This document shows, piece after piece, positions 27,433 to 36,948 of a stretch of 64,000 bases of DNA. The notes beneath the pieces were generated by a model that searched no databases, was not told the origin of the DNA, and worked only from the letters and a program-made list of their open reading frames with translations. The first letter of the stretch is position 1. The number at the start of each line of letters is the position of its first letter. The DNA comes from an uncultured Flavobacteriaceae bacterium (GTDB taxonomy: Bacteria; Bacteroidota; Bacteroidia; Flavobacteriales; Flavobacteriaceae), in assembly GCA_947500585.1 (NCBI GenBank), contig CANMSN010000008.1, positions 81,120-145,119 on the forward strand, written 5' to 3'. Both the position numbers and the translations under genes were made by a program.

Positions 27433-28580
27433 TTTTCTAGCATGTTATAAGCTTCATCAATATAAACCGAAATATCATCTGTAAACGTTGCAATGGCATC
27501 ACCAGAACCTTTTGAATGCCCAAGTCTGACAATAATAACATTATCATCAGGCTCTACAATAACGTACTGCCCAAGGTGTCCGCGCATCATAAAAAAGTTC
27601 TTTCCTTTATGTTTTTTTAACCACCAACCATAACCATATTGGGGGCTTTCAGAAAAACGAGGGGTAATAGATTTTGCTACAAAAGCAGAATCTAGAAGTT
27701 GTTTTCCATTCCATTTACCATAATCTTTATAAAGTTTACCAAAACGGGCAAAATCTTTTGCATTACTTGCAATACAACAATATGCTTTTACCAAATCGTG
27801 GCCTTCACTATCTACTTGCCAAAGTGTTGGATTTTCACTTTCCAATGGTTTCCAGAAACTTTCGGTTAAATAATTATATAGTTTTTTACCAGTAGCTTTT
27901 TCTATAACCATAGCAAGCATTTGGGTGTCTCCACTAGCATATTTAAATTTTTGTCCAGGTTCTTCAATTACTTTTAAGCCTAACATGACTTTTTCTAAAT
28001 CGTCATCAAAATAAGCACGTGTTGTAATAGATAATGGCGAATAATATGCCTCATCCCAGTTAGTTCCAGATGCCATACTTGACAAATCGCCAACAGTCAT
28101 TTTTGAAGCTAATCCTTCACTAAAAGTTGGTAAAAAATCACTAACGGGTTGATTTAAACTTTTTATATAACCATCCTTAATGGCTTTTCCTAATAACCCA
28201 GAAACATAACTTTTTGCCATAGAAAAGGAGTTTGTTTGAGAGTTTTCGTTAAAACCATCAGAATAATTTTCAAACCAAATACTATCATTTTTTATAATAA
28301 GATAAGCAATGGTGCCGTTAACTTTATTTATAGAATCTAGAGCTTTAGTTTCTTTAGCCGAATTATAGTTTTTATGATTTGGCCAGGGTTGAGGTGTGCT
28401 GTTTTTAATAATCTGATTGTCAAATTTCTTATAGTCTTCCAGATAAGCTGTTGTATAACCTTGAAGATATATGGTTCTTACCGCTTTAATAAGGTAGTCG
28501 GTATCAGTAATGTATAAAACGGCAATGAGTATACCAAATAGGATAATTATCCATTTAAGTAGTTTTTTTAAGAATTTCAT
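27429..28580 (-). CDS. Serine hydrolase, class C beta-lactamase family
   Basis: 383 aa with an N-terminal membrane or signal segment (about 8-25) and a beta-lactamase-like fold. The nucleophile motif is SMAK (Ser120-Lys123), followed by YAS (about 214) and an HLGQYVIVEPD stretch near the end in the place of the KTG-type strand. Such proteins may be D-aminopeptidases, esterases or penicillin-binding proteins; resistance cannot be inferred. Start of a run of close minus-strand genes. Confidence 0.8.
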   Translation of the reverse strand: MKFLKKLLKWIIILFGILIAVLYITDTDYLIKAVRTIYLQGYTTAYLEDYKKFDNQIIKNSTPQPWPNHKNYNSAKETKALDSINKVNGTIAYLIIKNDSIWFENYSDGFNENSQTNSFSMAKSYVSGLLGKAIKDGYIKSLNQPVSDFLPTFSEGLASKMTVGDLSSMASGTNWDEAYYSPLSITTRAYFDDDLEKVMLGLKVIEEPGQKFKYASGDTQMLAMVIEKATGKKLYNYLTESFWKPLESENPTLWQVDSEGHDLVKAYCCIASNAKDFARFGKLYKDYGKWNGKQLLDSAFVAKSITPRFSESPQYGYGWWLKKHKGKNFFMMRGHLGQYVIVEPDDNVIIVRLGHSKGSGDAIATFTDDISVYIDEAYNMLEK

Positions 28581-28630
28581 TTATATGAGTTTAGTTGAAC
28601 TAAATATAGGAAATTTTTTAAGTATTTTCT

Positions 28631-29104
28631 TTAAAATAAAGATTGCTGCTTATAAGGGCTTTCATGATTTAAAAGCCATTTTTTACGGTGTAAACCACCA
28701 GCATAACCTGTTAAACTGCCGTCACTTCCAATAACACGATGACAAGGCACAATAATCCATAATGGGTTTTTTCCATTGGCATTCGCAACTGCACGAATGG
28801 CTTTTACATCTCCTAATTTTTTTGATAATTCTAAATAAGAGATCGTTTTACCATAAGGAATTTGTTCTAGAAGCTTCCATACTTTTTTTTGAAACTCGGT
28901 ACCTTCAGGATTTAATTTAAGATCGAATTGTTTTCTAGAGCCTTCAAAATATTCGCTAAGTTGAATAACGCAATCTTCAAGTTCAATAGGAATGATATCG
29001 GTGATTTTTTCTTCGGAGTTAAGCACTGTTATCGAGGACATACCATTTTCATCACCAATAATTTTTGTAAATCCTAAAGGTGATTTGATGATGCAGGTTT
29101 CCAT
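28631..29104 (-). CDS. ogt: Methylated-DNA--protein-cysteine methyltransferase
   Basis: Suicide repair protein that moves the methyl group of O6-methylguanine to its own cysteine. 157 aa; active site IVPCHRVIG with Cys121, preceded by the helix-turn-helix region PYGKTISYLELSKKLG and the Asn-containing ANANGKNP. It starts one base before the stop of the CorC-like gene upstream. Confidence 0.95.
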   Translation of the reverse strand: METCIIKSPLGFTKIIGDENGMSSITVLNSEEKITDIIPIELEDCVIQLSEYFEGSRKQFDLKLNPEGTEFQKKVWKLLEQIPYGKTISYLELSKKLGDVKAIRAVANANGKNPLWIIVPCHRVIGSDGSLTGYAGGLHRKKWLLNHESPYKQQSLF

Positions 29105-30190
29105 TTATTCTTCGATATCATTTTCATCAAGAATACCTAGCTTTTTGGCACGTGCTTCCCAGCTTTTTCTAGCTAAATGCTGAAGGTCTGAAACGTTATC
29201 ACTTTCGTCCATAATTTCCAAGCCTAACAATGTTTCTATAACATCTTCCATGGTTACTAAACCACTCACGGAGCCATATTCATCAACCACCAAAGCCATA
29301 TGGTTTCTACTTTCAACCAATTGTTCGAATAAACTAGGAATGGGTAAATCTCTATCAACAATAATGATATCCCGTTTTAAATCTGATAACTTTTTAGAAC
29401 CATTATCTAATGCCATTTCTTTAAAAATTTCATCTTTTAATACGAGCCCTTTTATGTTATCAGGATTATCAGAATAAATAGGAATTCTAGAAAAACGGAG
29501 GTTTAAATTTCTTTTAAAAAAATCTTCAACAGTAGTGTTATCATTTTCGGTTTGCATTACTGTTCTAGGTGTCATGACATCTTTTGCAAACACTTCTCTA
29601 AAGGTGAGGAGATTTTTTATAATCTTGCTCTCATTTTCTTGAAAAACCCCTTCTTCTTGAGCCATATCTGCCATAACTAAAAACCCCTCACGACTTAACA
29701 CACTACCATGACCTTTGCCTCCAATAAGTTTTGTAGTAAGCTGTAAAAGCCATAAAATACCTGTCCATTTTAAAGGAAAAATTAAAACAGTTAATGCTTT
29801 TGAAGTAAAATTAGCCAACGTTTTCCAATACGTTGCACCAATAGTTTTTGGAATAATTTCTGAAGCTACCAAAATTAGAAACGTCATAATAGCCGAAACA
29901 ACACCAACTGTGTTTATACCAAAAAACTCCAATTTATAAGGAAGACTTTCAGCTTCAATACCAACCATCATAGCACCCAAAGTATGTGCTATAGTATTAA
30001 GAGTAAGTATGGCTATTAGCGGCTTATCAACATCTTTCTTTAAAGTCTCCAAAATTAAAGCATAGTCTTTACCTTCTTGTTTTTTAACATTTATAAAGGT
30101 AGGCGTAACGCTTAATAAAACAGCTTCGAGAATGGAACATAAAAATGAAAAGAAAATGGAGATGGTTGCCCAAAAAATTAATGCACTCAT
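29105..30190 (-). CDS. CNNM/CorC family membrane protein with CBS pair
   Basis: 361 aa: N-terminal DUF21/CNNM membrane domain (about 1-165, several hydrophobic segments) and a CBS pair (about 195-320; MTPRTVMQTENDN and VDEYGSVSGLVTMEDVIETLLG). The usual C-terminal CorC/HlyC transporter-associated domain seems to be missing. Members are linked to Mg2+/Co2+ transport or efflux; the ion here is unknown. Confidence 0.85.
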   Translation of the reverse strand: MSALIFWATISIFFSFLCSILEAVLLSVTPTFINVKKQEGKDYALILETLKKDVDKPLIAILTLNTIAHTLGAMMVGIEAESLPYKLEFFGINTVGVVSAIMTFLILVASEIIPKTIGATYWKTLANFTSKALTVLIFPLKWTGILWLLQLTTKLIGGKGHGSVLSREGFLVMADMAQEEGVFQENESKIIKNLLTFREVFAKDVMTPRTVMQTENDNTTVEDFFKRNLNLRFSRIPIYSDNPDNIKGLVLKDEIFKEMALDNGSKKLSDLKRDIIIVDRDLPIPSLFEQLVESRNHMALVVDEYGSVSGLVTMEDVIETLLGLEIMDESDNVSDLQHLARKSWEARAKKLGILDENDIEE

Positions 30191-30326
30191 TAAAATAGAT
30201 TTTGTCGTGAAAATACAAAATTAAATTACAAAGTGATTCAAGAAGTGATTCGTATTTTTTTTAACTTTTATATTAAAATTCTTATATTTTTTTTACTTTT
30301 AGGAAATCTCATTTAAATTTAAAGCG

Positions 30327-33047
30327 TTGAAACCATTTTTCACACCTATCGTTTTATTGTTTTTTATCAAAACAGTTTTATACGCTCAGGTTTCACCAAA
30401 TAGCAAACATATAGCTCAGTCTCATGAGTCATATGCCGAAAAAGTGTATTTACAGTTAGACAAAACCGTATACACATCCAACGAAACGGTATGGTTTAAA
30501 GCCATAGTTACAAGTGCCTCAAGCCATATTCCAACAGATTTAAGTAATATATTATACGTCGAGTTAATCGACCCTTATGAGAAAATTATAGACAAGCGTT
30601 TGCTCAAGCTCAACAACGGCATTGCAGAGGCTTCCTTTACACTTCAAAATTATAAATCGGGGGACTATTTAATTAGAGCCTATACCCAATGGAATTTAAA
30701 TTTTGGTCAAGATTTTATATTCAATCAATACATCCAAGTATATCCATTACAAAAAAAGGCAGACCCTATAAAAGCCGTTACATTAACCAAAACAGAAACA
30801 GAAACGTTTCAGCTATCGGCAGAACTAAATCCACTGTTGATAGATGATAAGTTTAAAGGAAAACTAACAGTCTATTTAACTTTAGATGATCAAGTAGACT
30901 CTCTGGAAGTAAAAAAAGATAAAACAGGCTATTATAATTTTGATTATGCTTTACCCCAAGATACTAAGCAAGCCACTTTACAATTAAACCTGGGCAATTT
31001 TAAAACCTTTTCTAAAACCATTGCATTAAACAAGGATGATTTAGAGCTTGAATTTTTTCCCGAAGGAGGCGAATTGGTATCTGGTTTAAAAAGTGTAGTC
31101 GGTTTTAAAGCCACAGATTATGCAGGTAAGGGGAAAGCCATTTCTGGTAATATCGTTGATGAAAACGGACAGATAATTTCCACCTTTACGAGCAACCATT
31201 TAGGCATGGGGAAAGTGCAGTTTACCCCGCAACCCAACACCGAATATTATGGTACTATATTAGGTAATGAAGGCGAAGTCGTTAAATATCCTTTACCTAA
31301 GGCATCTCCGTTTGGTATGGTGATGCATGTGACAGAAGATAACAAATATGTAAATGTATTAGTAACCTCTAAAACCCCTTTTGAAGGCGAATCCATCTTT
31401 ATACGATTACGACACAGAGGTCTTACAGATTATTATTCTATTATCAAGGCCAAGGGAAATACCGTTTATAAAGAATTTGAAAAAGCACTATTTCCAGAAG
31501 GTATTATAGAACTTACTGTTTTTAATAGTAATCAAGTCCCAGTTTGTGAGCGTTTATTTTTTAACAGAAATAAAGCACAAGAACTAAAAATAGCATCCAA
31601 ACCCAACCGAAGCATTTATGGCCAGCGCGATGAAATTAAGTTGGATATAGCCATTAAAGATATTAATGATGCCCCCGTAAATGCGAATACATCTGTTTTG
31701 GTTATTAATAAAGAACAGTTAGGCGAGATGCAAGCAATACGCCAAAACATACGCTCATACTTTTTGTTGTCATCAGATATAAAGGGCGAGATAGAAGACC
31801 CTGGATACTATTTTAAAGGCGAAAACAAAACAGAAGACTTAGATGTTTTAATGCTTACCCAAGGTTGGCGTAAGTACCATTACAAAAACCAAAAAGGAAG
31901 CTTTGTTAATCCAGTAGAAAAAGGACTTACAGTAAGTGGCAGAATAGGAGAAGTTATAAATGCAAAAAAAGCCTCTGAACGTACGATAGAATTAACCATG
32001 ATGACTTTTGGAGAAAAGACTAGAGGGCTTTACACACAAAAAGTAGATAGTACAGGCGTGTTTAATTTTAATTTAGAAGATGCTTATGAAGATAATTTGG
32101 GGTTAACCATTCAATCTAAAAATTCAAAAGGAAAGAAAAAAGATTATACCGTTGTTTTAGATAAAAAACCTGTTCCTGAAATTCAGTACAATCCTCAAAA
32201 AAAGATAGAACTTGTAGATACCATAATTGATACTTATTTAGAAAAAGCAAAAGAAAGCGAAAAAGTATTAGAAGCTTTCAGGTTATCAGAAAATACTATA
32301 GAACTCGATGAGGTTTTATTAGATGGTTATAAGCTAACACCAGAGCGTGAAAAAATGATGGAGTTGCATGGGCCACCAGATGTGGTTATTGAAAATAAGG
32401 AATTAGTCTCGAAAAAGGAAAAATGGTCGTACGGTTTGTATAGTATTCTTCTTTTTAATTATTCTGAACATCTAGATATAAGAGAAGTTCGTTACAGAGG
32501 TAATCGTTTTTTATATGCTAATGCTTATGGCGCAGATTTTACTTTTGTTCTTGTTGACGGTATTGTTACTTTACTTGATGAGTATTTTTTACTTGAAAGT
32601 TTAACTACCGAAGAAATTAAAAGTGTAGAGATTTTAAGAAATCCCAAAAACCAATTAGAATATTATTATGAGGTTTTTGGAAAGCCACCCAAAGCAGCTT
32701 TTTATTCATTTATTAGTATTTATACCTATGCAGGTAGAGGCATATACGGTGTGCATAAGCCAGAAGGTATTTCAAAAAAGGCAGTTCCAGTATTTTCTAC
32801 ACTCCGAGAATTTTATGCTCCCAAACATGAAAACTTAACCACTGGAGATTGGAGAGAACCCGATTTACGCTCTTTACTGTATTGGAATGCAAATTTACAA
32901 ACTGATACTGAGGGTAAGGTTCAGGTTGCATTCTATAATTCAGATGATATAGGTGATATGTTAGTTATTATTGAAACCATTACCGAAGATGGGAAAATAG
33001 GTTATCATGAAACCACTTACACGGTTGAAGAAAAGCTTGAAAAGTAA
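30327..33047 (+). CDS. Secreted macroglobulin-like protein with plug-like domain, copy 1
   Basis: 906 aa. Signal peptide 1-21 (LLFFIKTVLYAQ). An MG2-type domain (about 28-140; YLQLDKTVYTSNETVWFKA) is followed by more beta-sandwich modules (FFPEGGELVSGLKSVVGFKA near 245). Near 770-830 there is a segment like a TonB-receptor plug (FVLVDGI, TEEIKSVEILRN, YTYAGRGIYG), but no barrel follows. The start is TTG at 30327, exactly matching the ATG of copy 2. Possible roles are surface protease inhibition or a partner of a TonB system; neither is shown. Copy 2 follows after 15 bases. Confidence 0.8.
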   Translation: MKPFFTPIVLLFFIKTVLYAQVSPNSKHIAQSHESYAEKVYLQLDKTVYTSNETVWFKAIVTSASSHIPTDLSNILYVELIDPYEKIIDKRLLKLNNGIAEASFTLQNYKSGDYLIRAYTQWNLNFGQDFIFNQYIQVYPLQKKADPIKAVTLTKTETETFQLSAELNPLLIDDKFKGKLTVYLTLDDQVDSLEVKKDKTGYYNFDYALPQDTKQATLQLNLGNFKTFSKTIALNKDDLELEFFPEGGELVSGLKSVVGFKATDYAGKGKAISGNIVDENGQIISTFTSNHLGMGKVQFTPQPNTEYYGTILGNEGEVVKYPLPKASPFGMVMHVTEDNKYVNVLVTSKTPFEGESIFIRLRHRGLTDYYSIIKAKGNTVYKEFEKALFPEGIIELTVFNSNQVPVCERLFFNRNKAQELKIASKPNRSIYGQRDEIKLDIAIKDINDAPVNANTSVLVINKEQLGEMQAIRQNIRSYFLLSSDIKGEIEDPGYYFKGENKTEDLDVLMLTQGWRKYHYKNQKGSFVNPVEKGLTVSGRIGEVINAKKASERTIELTMMTFGEKTRGLYTQKVDSTGVFNFNLEDAYEDNLGLTIQSKNSKGKKKDYTVVLDKKPVPEIQYNPQKKIELVDTIIDTYLEKAKESEKVLEAFRLSENTIELDEVLLDGYKLTPEREKMMELHGPPDVVIENKELVSKKEKWSYGLYSILLFNYSEHLDIREVRYRGNRFLYANAYGADFTFVLVDGIVTLLDEYFLLESLTTEEIKSVEILRNPKNQLEYYYEVFGKPPKAAFYSFISIYTYAGRGIYGVHKPEGISKKAVPVFSTLREFYAPKHENLTTGDWREPDLRSLLYWNANLQTDTEGKVQVAFYNSDDIGDMLVIIETITEDGKIGYHETTYTVEEKLEK

Positions 33048-33062
33048 TTATTTTTAATAAAA

Positions 33063-35789
33063 ATGAAACCATTTTTCACACCTATCGTTTTATTATTTTT
33101 TATCAAAACAGTTTTATACGCTCAGGTTTCACCAACCAACCAACATATAACTCAGTCTCATGAGTCATATGCAGAAAAAGTATATTTACAGTTAGATAAA
33201 ACCGTATACACATCCAACGAAACGGTATGGTTTAAGGCCATAGTTACAAGTGCCTCAAGCCATATTCCAACAGATTTAAGTAATATACTATACGTCGAGT
33301 TAATCGACCCTTATGAGAAAATTATAGATAAACGTTTGCTCAAGCTTAACAATGGCATTGCAGAGGCTTCCTTTACACTTCAAAATTATAAATCTGGGCA
33401 TTATTTAATTAGAGCCTATACCCAATGGAATTTAAATTTTGGTCAAGATTTTATATTCAATCAATACATCCAAGTATATCCATTACAAAAAAAGGCAGAC
33501 CCTATAAAAGCCGTTACATTAACCAAAACAGAAACAGAAACGTTTCAGCTATCGGCAGAACTAAATCCACTGTTGATAGATGATAAGTTTAAAGGAAAAC
33601 TAACAGTCTATTTAACTTTAGATGATCAAGTAGACTCTCTGGAAGTAAAAAAAGATAAAACAGGCTATTATAATTTTGATTATGCTTTACCCCAAGATAC
33701 TAAGCAAGCCACTTTACAATTAAACCTGGGCAATTTTAAAACCTTTTCTAAAACCATTGCATTAAACAAGGATGATTTAGAGCTTGAATTTTTTCCCGAA
33801 GGAGGCGAATTGGTATCTGGTTTAAAAAGTGTAGTCGGTTTTAAAGCCACAGATTATGCAGGTAAGGGGAAAGCCATTTCTGGTAATATCGTTGATGAAA
33901 ACGGACAGATAATTTCCACCTTTACGAGCAACCATTTAGGCATGGGGAAAGTGCAGTTTACCCCGCAACCCAACACCGAATATTATGGTACTATATTAGG
34001 TAATGAAGGCGAAGTCGTTAAATATCCTTTACCTAAGGCATCTCCGTTTGGTATGGTGATGCATGTGACAGAAGATAACAAATATGTAAATGTATTAGTA
34101 ACCTCTAAAACCCCTTTTGAAGGCGAATCCATCTTTATACGATTACGACACAGAGGTCTTACAGATTATTATTCTATTATCAAGGCCAAGGGAAATACCG
34201 TTTATAAAGAATTTGAAAAAGCACTATTTCCAGAAGGTATTATAGAACTTACTGTTTTTAATAGTAATCAAGTCCCAGTTTGTGAGCGTTTATTTTTTAA
34301 CAGAAATAAAGCACAAGAACTAAAAATAGCATCCAAACCCAACCGAAGCATTTATGGCCAGCGCGATGAAATTAAGTTGGATATAGCCATTAAAGATATT
34401 AATGATGCCCCCGTAAATGCGAATACATCTGTTTTGGTTATTAATAAAGAACAGTTAGGCGAGATGCAAGCAATACGCCAAAACATACGCTCATACTTTT
34501 TGTTGTCATCAGATATAAAGGGCGAGATAGAAGACCCTGGATACTATTTTAAAGGCGAAAACAAAACAGAAGACTTAGATGTTTTAATGCTTACCCAAGG
34601 TTGGCGTAAGTACCATTACAAAAACCAAAAAGGAAGCTTTGTTAATCCAGTAGAAAAAGGACTTACAGTAAGTGGCAGAATAGGAGAAGTTATAAATGCA
34701 AAAAAAGCCTCTGAACGTACGATAGAATTAACCATGATGACTTTTGGAGAAAAGACTAGAGGGCTTTACACACAAAAAGTAGATAGTACAGGCGTGTTTA
34801 ATTTTAATTTAGAAGATGCTTATGAAGATAATTTGGGGTTAACCATTCAATCTAAAAATTCAAAAGGAAAGAAAAAAGATTATACCGTTGTTTTAGATAA
34901 AAAACCTGTTCCTGAAATTCAGTACAATCCTCAAAAAAAGATAGAACTTGTAGATACCATAATTGATACTTATTTAGAAAAAGCAAAAGAAAGCGAAAAA
35001 GTATTAGAAGCTTTCAGGTTATCAGAAAATACTATAGAACTCGATGAGGTTTTATTAGATGGTTATAAGCTAACACCAGAGCGTGAAAAAATGATGGAGT
35101 TGCATGGGCCACCAGATGTGGTTATTGAAAATAAGGAATTAGTCTCGAAAAAGGAAAAATGGTCGTACGGTTTGTATAGTATTCTTCTTTTTAATTATCC
35201 TGAACATATAGACATAATAAGAGTTGATGATTCTGATGGCGGGTTTTTATATGCCAATGCTCATGGAGCATTTTTTACTTTTGTTCTTGTAGACGGAATA
35301 CTTGTTGGTCTTGATGAGTACCCATTACTTGGAAATCTACCAATCGAAGAAATTAAAAGTGTAGAAATTTTTAAAAATCCTGAAAACCAGTTAGAATATT
35401 TTTATGATATTTTTCCACCTAAAGCTGAGCCTTATGTTTACACTTATTCAATGATTAGTATTTATACTTATGCAGGTAAAGGCTTATTGGGTGTACACAA
35501 AACACATGGTATGTCGAAAAAAACCATTCCTGTGTTTTCTACACCACGAGAATTTTATACGCCCAAACATGAAAATTTAACTACCCAAGATTGGAACATA
35601 CCAGATTTAAGGTCGTTGGTTTATTGGAATGCTAATTTGCAAACTGACATAAATGGAAAAGCTCAGGTTGCATTCTATAATTCTGATGATATAGGCGATA
35701 TGTTGGTCGTTATTGAAACGATTACCGATGATGGTAAAATCGGTTATCATGAAACGACTTATACCGTTGAAGAAAAGCTTGAAAAGTAG
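33063..35789 (+). CDS. Secreted macroglobulin-like protein with plug-like domain, copy 2
   Basis: 908 aa, tandem paralogue of copy 1. Residues about 113-712 appear identical, and the DNA from about 33408 to 35199 matches 30672-32463 with no difference seen, synonymous sites included. Upstream there are a few changes (residues 24-30, one at 112). From about residue 713 the proteins diverge strongly across the plug-like region (FVLVDGI, IEEIKSVEIFKN), then become similar again over the last 85 residues. The pattern suggests recent duplication or gene conversion with diversification of one domain. Confidence 0.82.
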   Translation: MKPFFTPIVLLFFIKTVLYAQVSPTNQHITQSHESYAEKVYLQLDKTVYTSNETVWFKAIVTSASSHIPTDLSNILYVELIDPYEKIIDKRLLKLNNGIAEASFTLQNYKSGHYLIRAYTQWNLNFGQDFIFNQYIQVYPLQKKADPIKAVTLTKTETETFQLSAELNPLLIDDKFKGKLTVYLTLDDQVDSLEVKKDKTGYYNFDYALPQDTKQATLQLNLGNFKTFSKTIALNKDDLELEFFPEGGELVSGLKSVVGFKATDYAGKGKAISGNIVDENGQIISTFTSNHLGMGKVQFTPQPNTEYYGTILGNEGEVVKYPLPKASPFGMVMHVTEDNKYVNVLVTSKTPFEGESIFIRLRHRGLTDYYSIIKAKGNTVYKEFEKALFPEGIIELTVFNSNQVPVCERLFFNRNKAQELKIASKPNRSIYGQRDEIKLDIAIKDINDAPVNANTSVLVINKEQLGEMQAIRQNIRSYFLLSSDIKGEIEDPGYYFKGENKTEDLDVLMLTQGWRKYHYKNQKGSFVNPVEKGLTVSGRIGEVINAKKASERTIELTMMTFGEKTRGLYTQKVDSTGVFNFNLEDAYEDNLGLTIQSKNSKGKKKDYTVVLDKKPVPEIQYNPQKKIELVDTIIDTYLEKAKESEKVLEAFRLSENTIELDEVLLDGYKLTPEREKMMELHGPPDVVIENKELVSKKEKWSYGLYSILLFNYPEHIDIIRVDDSDGGFLYANAHGAFFTFVLVDGILVGLDEYPLLGNLPIEEIKSVEIFKNPENQLEYFYDIFPPKAEPYVYTYSMISIYTYAGKGLLGVHKTHGMSKKTIPVFSTPREFYTPKHENLTTQDWNIPDLRSLVYWNANLQTDINGKAQVAFYNSDDIGDMLVVIETITDDGKIGYHETTYTVEEKLEK

Positions 35790-35827
35790 ATTATTTACGA
35801 AATCAATTTCATAACGTCTTTGGCAAC

Positions 35828-35874
35828 CCTTCGACTCACTTCGACTCTGCTCAGCAGCCACCGTTCAGGGTGAC
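35828..35874. repeat. Family-C intergenic repeat
   Basis: CCTTCGACTCACTTCGACT, then CTGCTCAGCAGCCACCG and TTCAGGGTGACA. The reverse complement of 37515-37564, inside hemF, is nearly the same sequence. Here it separates the second macroglobulin-like gene from hemB. Confidence 0.8.
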
Positions 35875-35901
35875 AAATTTCGTTTTTAATTGATCATATT
35901 T

Positions 35902-36894
35902 TTATCCGTTTAAAATTTTAACGACATCTTTAGCAAAGTAACTGGCTATAATATCTGCGCCTGCACGTTTTATGGCAGTTACTTGCTCCATCATAACCGC
36001 ATCATGTTCTAACCAACCTTTTTCGGCAGCAGCTTTTAACATAGCATACTCACCAGAAACTTGATAAACAGCTACAGGAACATCTACTTCGTTTTTTATT
36101 TCTCTTACTATATCTAAATAGCACAATCCTGGTTTTACCATCACAATATCAGCGCCTTCATCAATATCCATTTCGGTTTCTCTTATGGCTTCAAAACGGT
36201 TGCCATAATCCATTTGATAGGTTTTTTTATCCTTTGGAATATCTTTTACATCAACAGGAGCAGAATCTAGGGCATCTCGAAAAGGGCCATAAAAAGCTGA
36301 GGCATATTTAGCCGAATAACTCATAATACCAGTATTTATAAATCCTTCATCTTCTAAAGCCTCCCGAATGGTTAAAATACGGCCGTCCATCATATCGCTT
36401 GGTGCTACAAAATCAGCACCAGCTTGTGCATGCGAAACACTCATTTCTGCAAGAACTTCGGCAGTTTCATCGTTTATTATTTGTCCGTTTTCAATAATAC
36501 CATCATGTCCGCAAGCTGAATAGGGGTCTAAAGCTACATCTGTCATCACTAACATATCCGGACATACATTTTTAACCGTTTTAATGGCGCGTTGCATTAA
36601 TCCGTTTGGGTTTAGCGCTTCGGTGCCTTTGTTGTCTTTTAAATTTTCTGGTACTTTTACAAAAAGTAACACTGATTTTAAACCCACTTTCCACAATTCT
36701 TTGACTTCGCCCTTTAATAAATCTAAACTATAACGATAGTAGTTTGGCATCGATGGAATTTCATCCTTAATCCCTTTACCTTCTACTACAAAAAGTGGTA
36801 CTAAAAAATCGTTTGGTGTAATTATGGTTTCACGAACTAAAGAGCGGATGGCTTCGTTGGTTCTTAATCTTCGGTTTCTTCTTAGTGGGAACAT
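35902..36894 (-). CDS. hemB: Delta-aminolevulinic acid dehydratase
   Basis: Condenses two 5-aminolevulinates to porphobilinogen, the second committed step of heme synthesis; cytoplasmic octamer. 330 aa. Catalytic lysines are in MSYSAKYASAFYGPFRDA and VMVKPGLCYLD. The metal site reads VALDPYSACGHDG, with Asp/Ala in place of the cysteines of zinc enzymes, so a Mg-type enzyme is likely. Last gene of the minus-strand heme run. Confidence 0.96.
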   Translation of the reverse strand: MFPLRRNRRLRTNEAIRSLVRETIITPNDFLVPLFVVEGKGIKDEIPSMPNYYRYSLDLLKGEVKELWKVGLKSVLLFVKVPENLKDNKGTEALNPNGLMQRAIKTVKNVCPDMLVMTDVALDPYSACGHDGIIENGQIINDETAEVLAEMSVSHAQAGADFVAPSDMMDGRILTIREALEDEGFINTGIMSYSAKYASAFYGPFRDALDSAPVDVKDIPKDKKTYQMDYGNRFEAIRETEMDIDEGADIVMVKPGLCYLDIVREIKNEVDVPVAVYQVSGEYAMLKAAAEKGWLEHDAVMMEQVTAIKRAGADIIASYFAKDVVKILNG

Positions 36895-36911
36895 ATTTTT
36901 TTATTTTTAAA

Positions 36912-36940
36912 ACCTACAAGGTTGCTAAAACCTTGCAGGT
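36912..36940. repeat. REP-like palindrome (family B) between hemF and hemB
   Basis: ACCTACAAGG-TTGCTAAAA-CCTTGCAGGT: inverted arms with one mismatch. Same family and orientation as 37921-37949 and 38573-38605. It lies 8 bases after the hemF stop codon. Confidence 0.8.
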
Positions 36941-36948
36941 TGATGCGT

